DNA of 7,112 bases from an uncultured Pelosinus sp. Its GTDB lineage: Bacteria > Bacillota > Negativicutes > UMGS1260. Positions 5,775 through 7,112 of the stretch are shown here, in pieces; the stretch's first letter is position 1, and every line of letters begins with the position of its first letter. The stretch spans positions 1 to 7,112 of the forward strand of contig URQW01000122.1 in NCBI GenBank assembly GCA_900550105.1, in the 5' to 3' direction. A program made the position numbers and the translations under genes. Below the pieces are notes generated by a model. It had not been told where the DNA came from and searched no databases. It saw nothing but the letters and a program-made list of their open reading frames with translations.

Positions 5775-7112
5775 ATGTTTATCAGTACGCGAGGCGGCAG
5801 CCAATCAGTGACTTCTGCCGAAGCTATTATTGCCGGTTTGGCCGAAAATGGCGGCTTATTTGTGCCAGAGGAAATTCCGCAGCTTTCTTTAGACCAGATT
5901 GCGGAATGGGTAGATCTTACGTATCAGCAGCGAGCTTTAGCTATACTGCGGTTATTTTTAACGGATTATAGTGAAGGTGAATTGAAACAGTGCATTGATT
6001 CGGCTTACTCAGTGCCTAAATTTGATGCTGCTGCCATTGCTCCATTAAAGACAGTAAAAGAGAATTTTTCCGTACTGGAATTGTGGCATGGTCCAACTAG
6101 TGCATTTAAAGATATGGCGTTGCAGCTTTTACCACGCCTGTTGTCGACAGCTCTTGTAAAAACAGAAAAGCAAGAAAAAATAGTAATTCTCGTTGCAACT
6201 TCAGGCGATACTGGTAAGGCCGCGTTGGAAGGCTTCCAAGATGTCAATCAGATTGAGATTATTACGTTTTACCCTGAAGATGGTGTTAGCGCCATTCAAA
6301 AACTGCAGATGATTACACAGGAAGGGAAAAATGTAGCTGTCGTAGCGGTAAAAGGAAACTTTGATGATGCCCAGACTGGCGTTAAGGAAATCTTTCAAGA
6401 TACTGCGTTTAATCAGGAGTTGGCGAAACAAGGTTTGCAGCTTTCTTCGGCGAATTCGATTAACTGGGGCAGACTTGTACCGCAGATTGTCTACTATTTT
6501 AGCGCCTATCTTGACGGTGTAAAACAAAACCTCTTTGCTTTGGGAGATGCAGTCAATTTTAGTGTACCGACAGGTAATTTTGGCAATATCTTAGCGGGAT
6601 ATTATGCAAAAAAAATGGGCCTTCCTATTGGAAAACTTCTTTGTGGTTCGAATGCGAACCATGTTTTGACAGATTTTTTTGAGCAAGGTGTTTATAATGC
6701 GAACCGACCTTTCTACAAGACTTCGTCGCCCTCGATGGATATTCTAGTTTCCAGTAATTTAGAACGACTTCTCTATCTGGCTACGCAAGGGGATAGTGAA
6801 AAAGTAACTACATGGATGACGGAGCTTAAGACGAAAGGTGATTATGCCATAACAGGCGATTTGGCCAAGGCACTATCAGAAGATTTTTACGCTCTGTGGG
6901 CCAATGAGACAGAGATCACTGCTACGATTCATGAAGTATTTACTGCTTCCTCTTATTTACTGGATCCACATACGGCTGTTGCCTGGCATACGGCGAAAGT
7001 ATATCGGGAACGTACTGGCGATGAAAGACACTGCATTGTGGTGTCTACAGCAAGCCCTTTTAAGTTTAATGACAGTGTGATTGAGGCCTTAAAGCCTGGC
7101 GCGTCCAGCGGG
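5775..7112 (+). CDS. thrC: Threonine synthase (3'-truncated by window edge)
   Basis: This PLP enzyme converts O-phospho-L-homoserine to L-threonine, the last step of threonine synthesis in the cytoplasm. I translated 446 codons, all open to the right edge; the family is usually close to 500 residues in this form, so roughly the last 50 are likely missing. Key features are the N-terminal STRGG, HGPTSAFKDMALQLLP (105-120) with Lys112 as the PLP Schiff-base lysine, SGDTGKAA (143-150) for phosphate binding, SANSINWGRLVPQ (225-237), PTGNFGNILAG (265-275), LDPHTAVA (396-403) and STASPFKF (424-431). These identify the long, yeast and E. coli-like threonine synthase class rather than the shorter class. 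GGGAGG (5760-5765) lies 9 nt before the ATG. It follows the B3/B4 gene by 16 nt, with no terminator or T-box leader between, so expression probably depends on the upstream promoter. Homoserine dehydrogenase or kinase genes could lie beyond the window. Confidence 0.96.
   Translation, partial: MFISTRGGSQSVTSAEAIIAGLAENGGLFVPEEIPQLSLDQIAEWVDLTYQQRALAILRLFLTDYSEGELKQCIDSAYSVPKFDAAAIAPLKTVKENFSVLELWHGPTSAFKDMALQLLPRLLSTALVKTEKQEKIVILVATSGDTGKAALEGFQDVNQIEIITFYPEDGVSAIQKLQMITQEGKNVAVVAVKGNFDDAQTGVKEIFQDTAFNQELAKQGLQLSSANSINWGRLVPQIVYYFSAYLDGVKQNLFALGDAVNFSVPTGNFGNILAGYYAKKMGLPIGKLLCGSNANHVLTDFFEQGVYNANRPFYKTSSPSMDILVSSNLERLLYLATQGDSEKVTTWMTELKTKGDYAITGDLAKALSEDFYALWANETEITATIHEVFTASSYLLDPHTAVAWHTAKVYRERTGDERHCIVVSTASPFKFNDSVIEALKPGASSG

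Noticed and set aside
6005..6527. Two minus-strand open frames opposite thrC
   Set aside because: They lie wholly within the strongly conserved threonine synthase, lack ribosome sites and show no family motifs.

Overview
The window looks like ordinary chromosomal DNA from a low-to-moderate GC Bacillota, probably an anaerobe of the Negativicutes or Clostridia. This rests on strong GGAGG-type ribosome binding sites, frequent TTG and ATG starts, A/T-rich intergenic DNA, and the protein families present (radical SAM enzyme with a GCSHNRCTFC motif, a TM1266-like small protein, freestanding B3/B4 protein). The lineage is inferred; no rRNA or other phylogenetic marker is present. I see no mobile element, CRISPR array, tRNA or rRNA.

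Layout. (1) Positions 2-1237, plus strand: the 3' part of an uncharacterised gene whose real start lies before the window. Its C-terminus resembles the DUF6398 helical/HTH-like domain. (2) Positions 1254-4054, minus strand, convergent with the first gene: a two-gene operon of glutamine-dependent NAD+ synthetase (nadE), then a radical SAM protein. The two are joined by a TAATG stop/start overlap. (3) Positions 4055-4272: a divergent, A/T-rich control region with an inverted repeat, imperfect direct repeats and candidate promoters. (4) Positions 4273-4533, plus strand: a small cysteine-containing ACT-like/TM1266-like protein, closed by a hairpin terminator. (5) Positions 4609-7112, plus strand: a tight cluster of a YbaK-type Cys-tRNA(Pro) deacylase, a freestanding B3/B4 (PheRS-beta editing-like) domain protein overlapping it by 20 nt, and threonine synthase (thrC), cut by the right edge.

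How the genes work together. The minus operon supplies the last step of NAD+ synthesis, coupled to an uncharacterised radical SAM enzyme. The plus cluster pairs two proteins related to aminoacyl-tRNA proofreading domains with an amino-acid biosynthetic enzyme. The most interesting points are that pair of candidate trans-editing factors, the CX4CX2C spacing of the radical SAM cluster motif, and the repeats between the divergent genes. None of these proves a new system.
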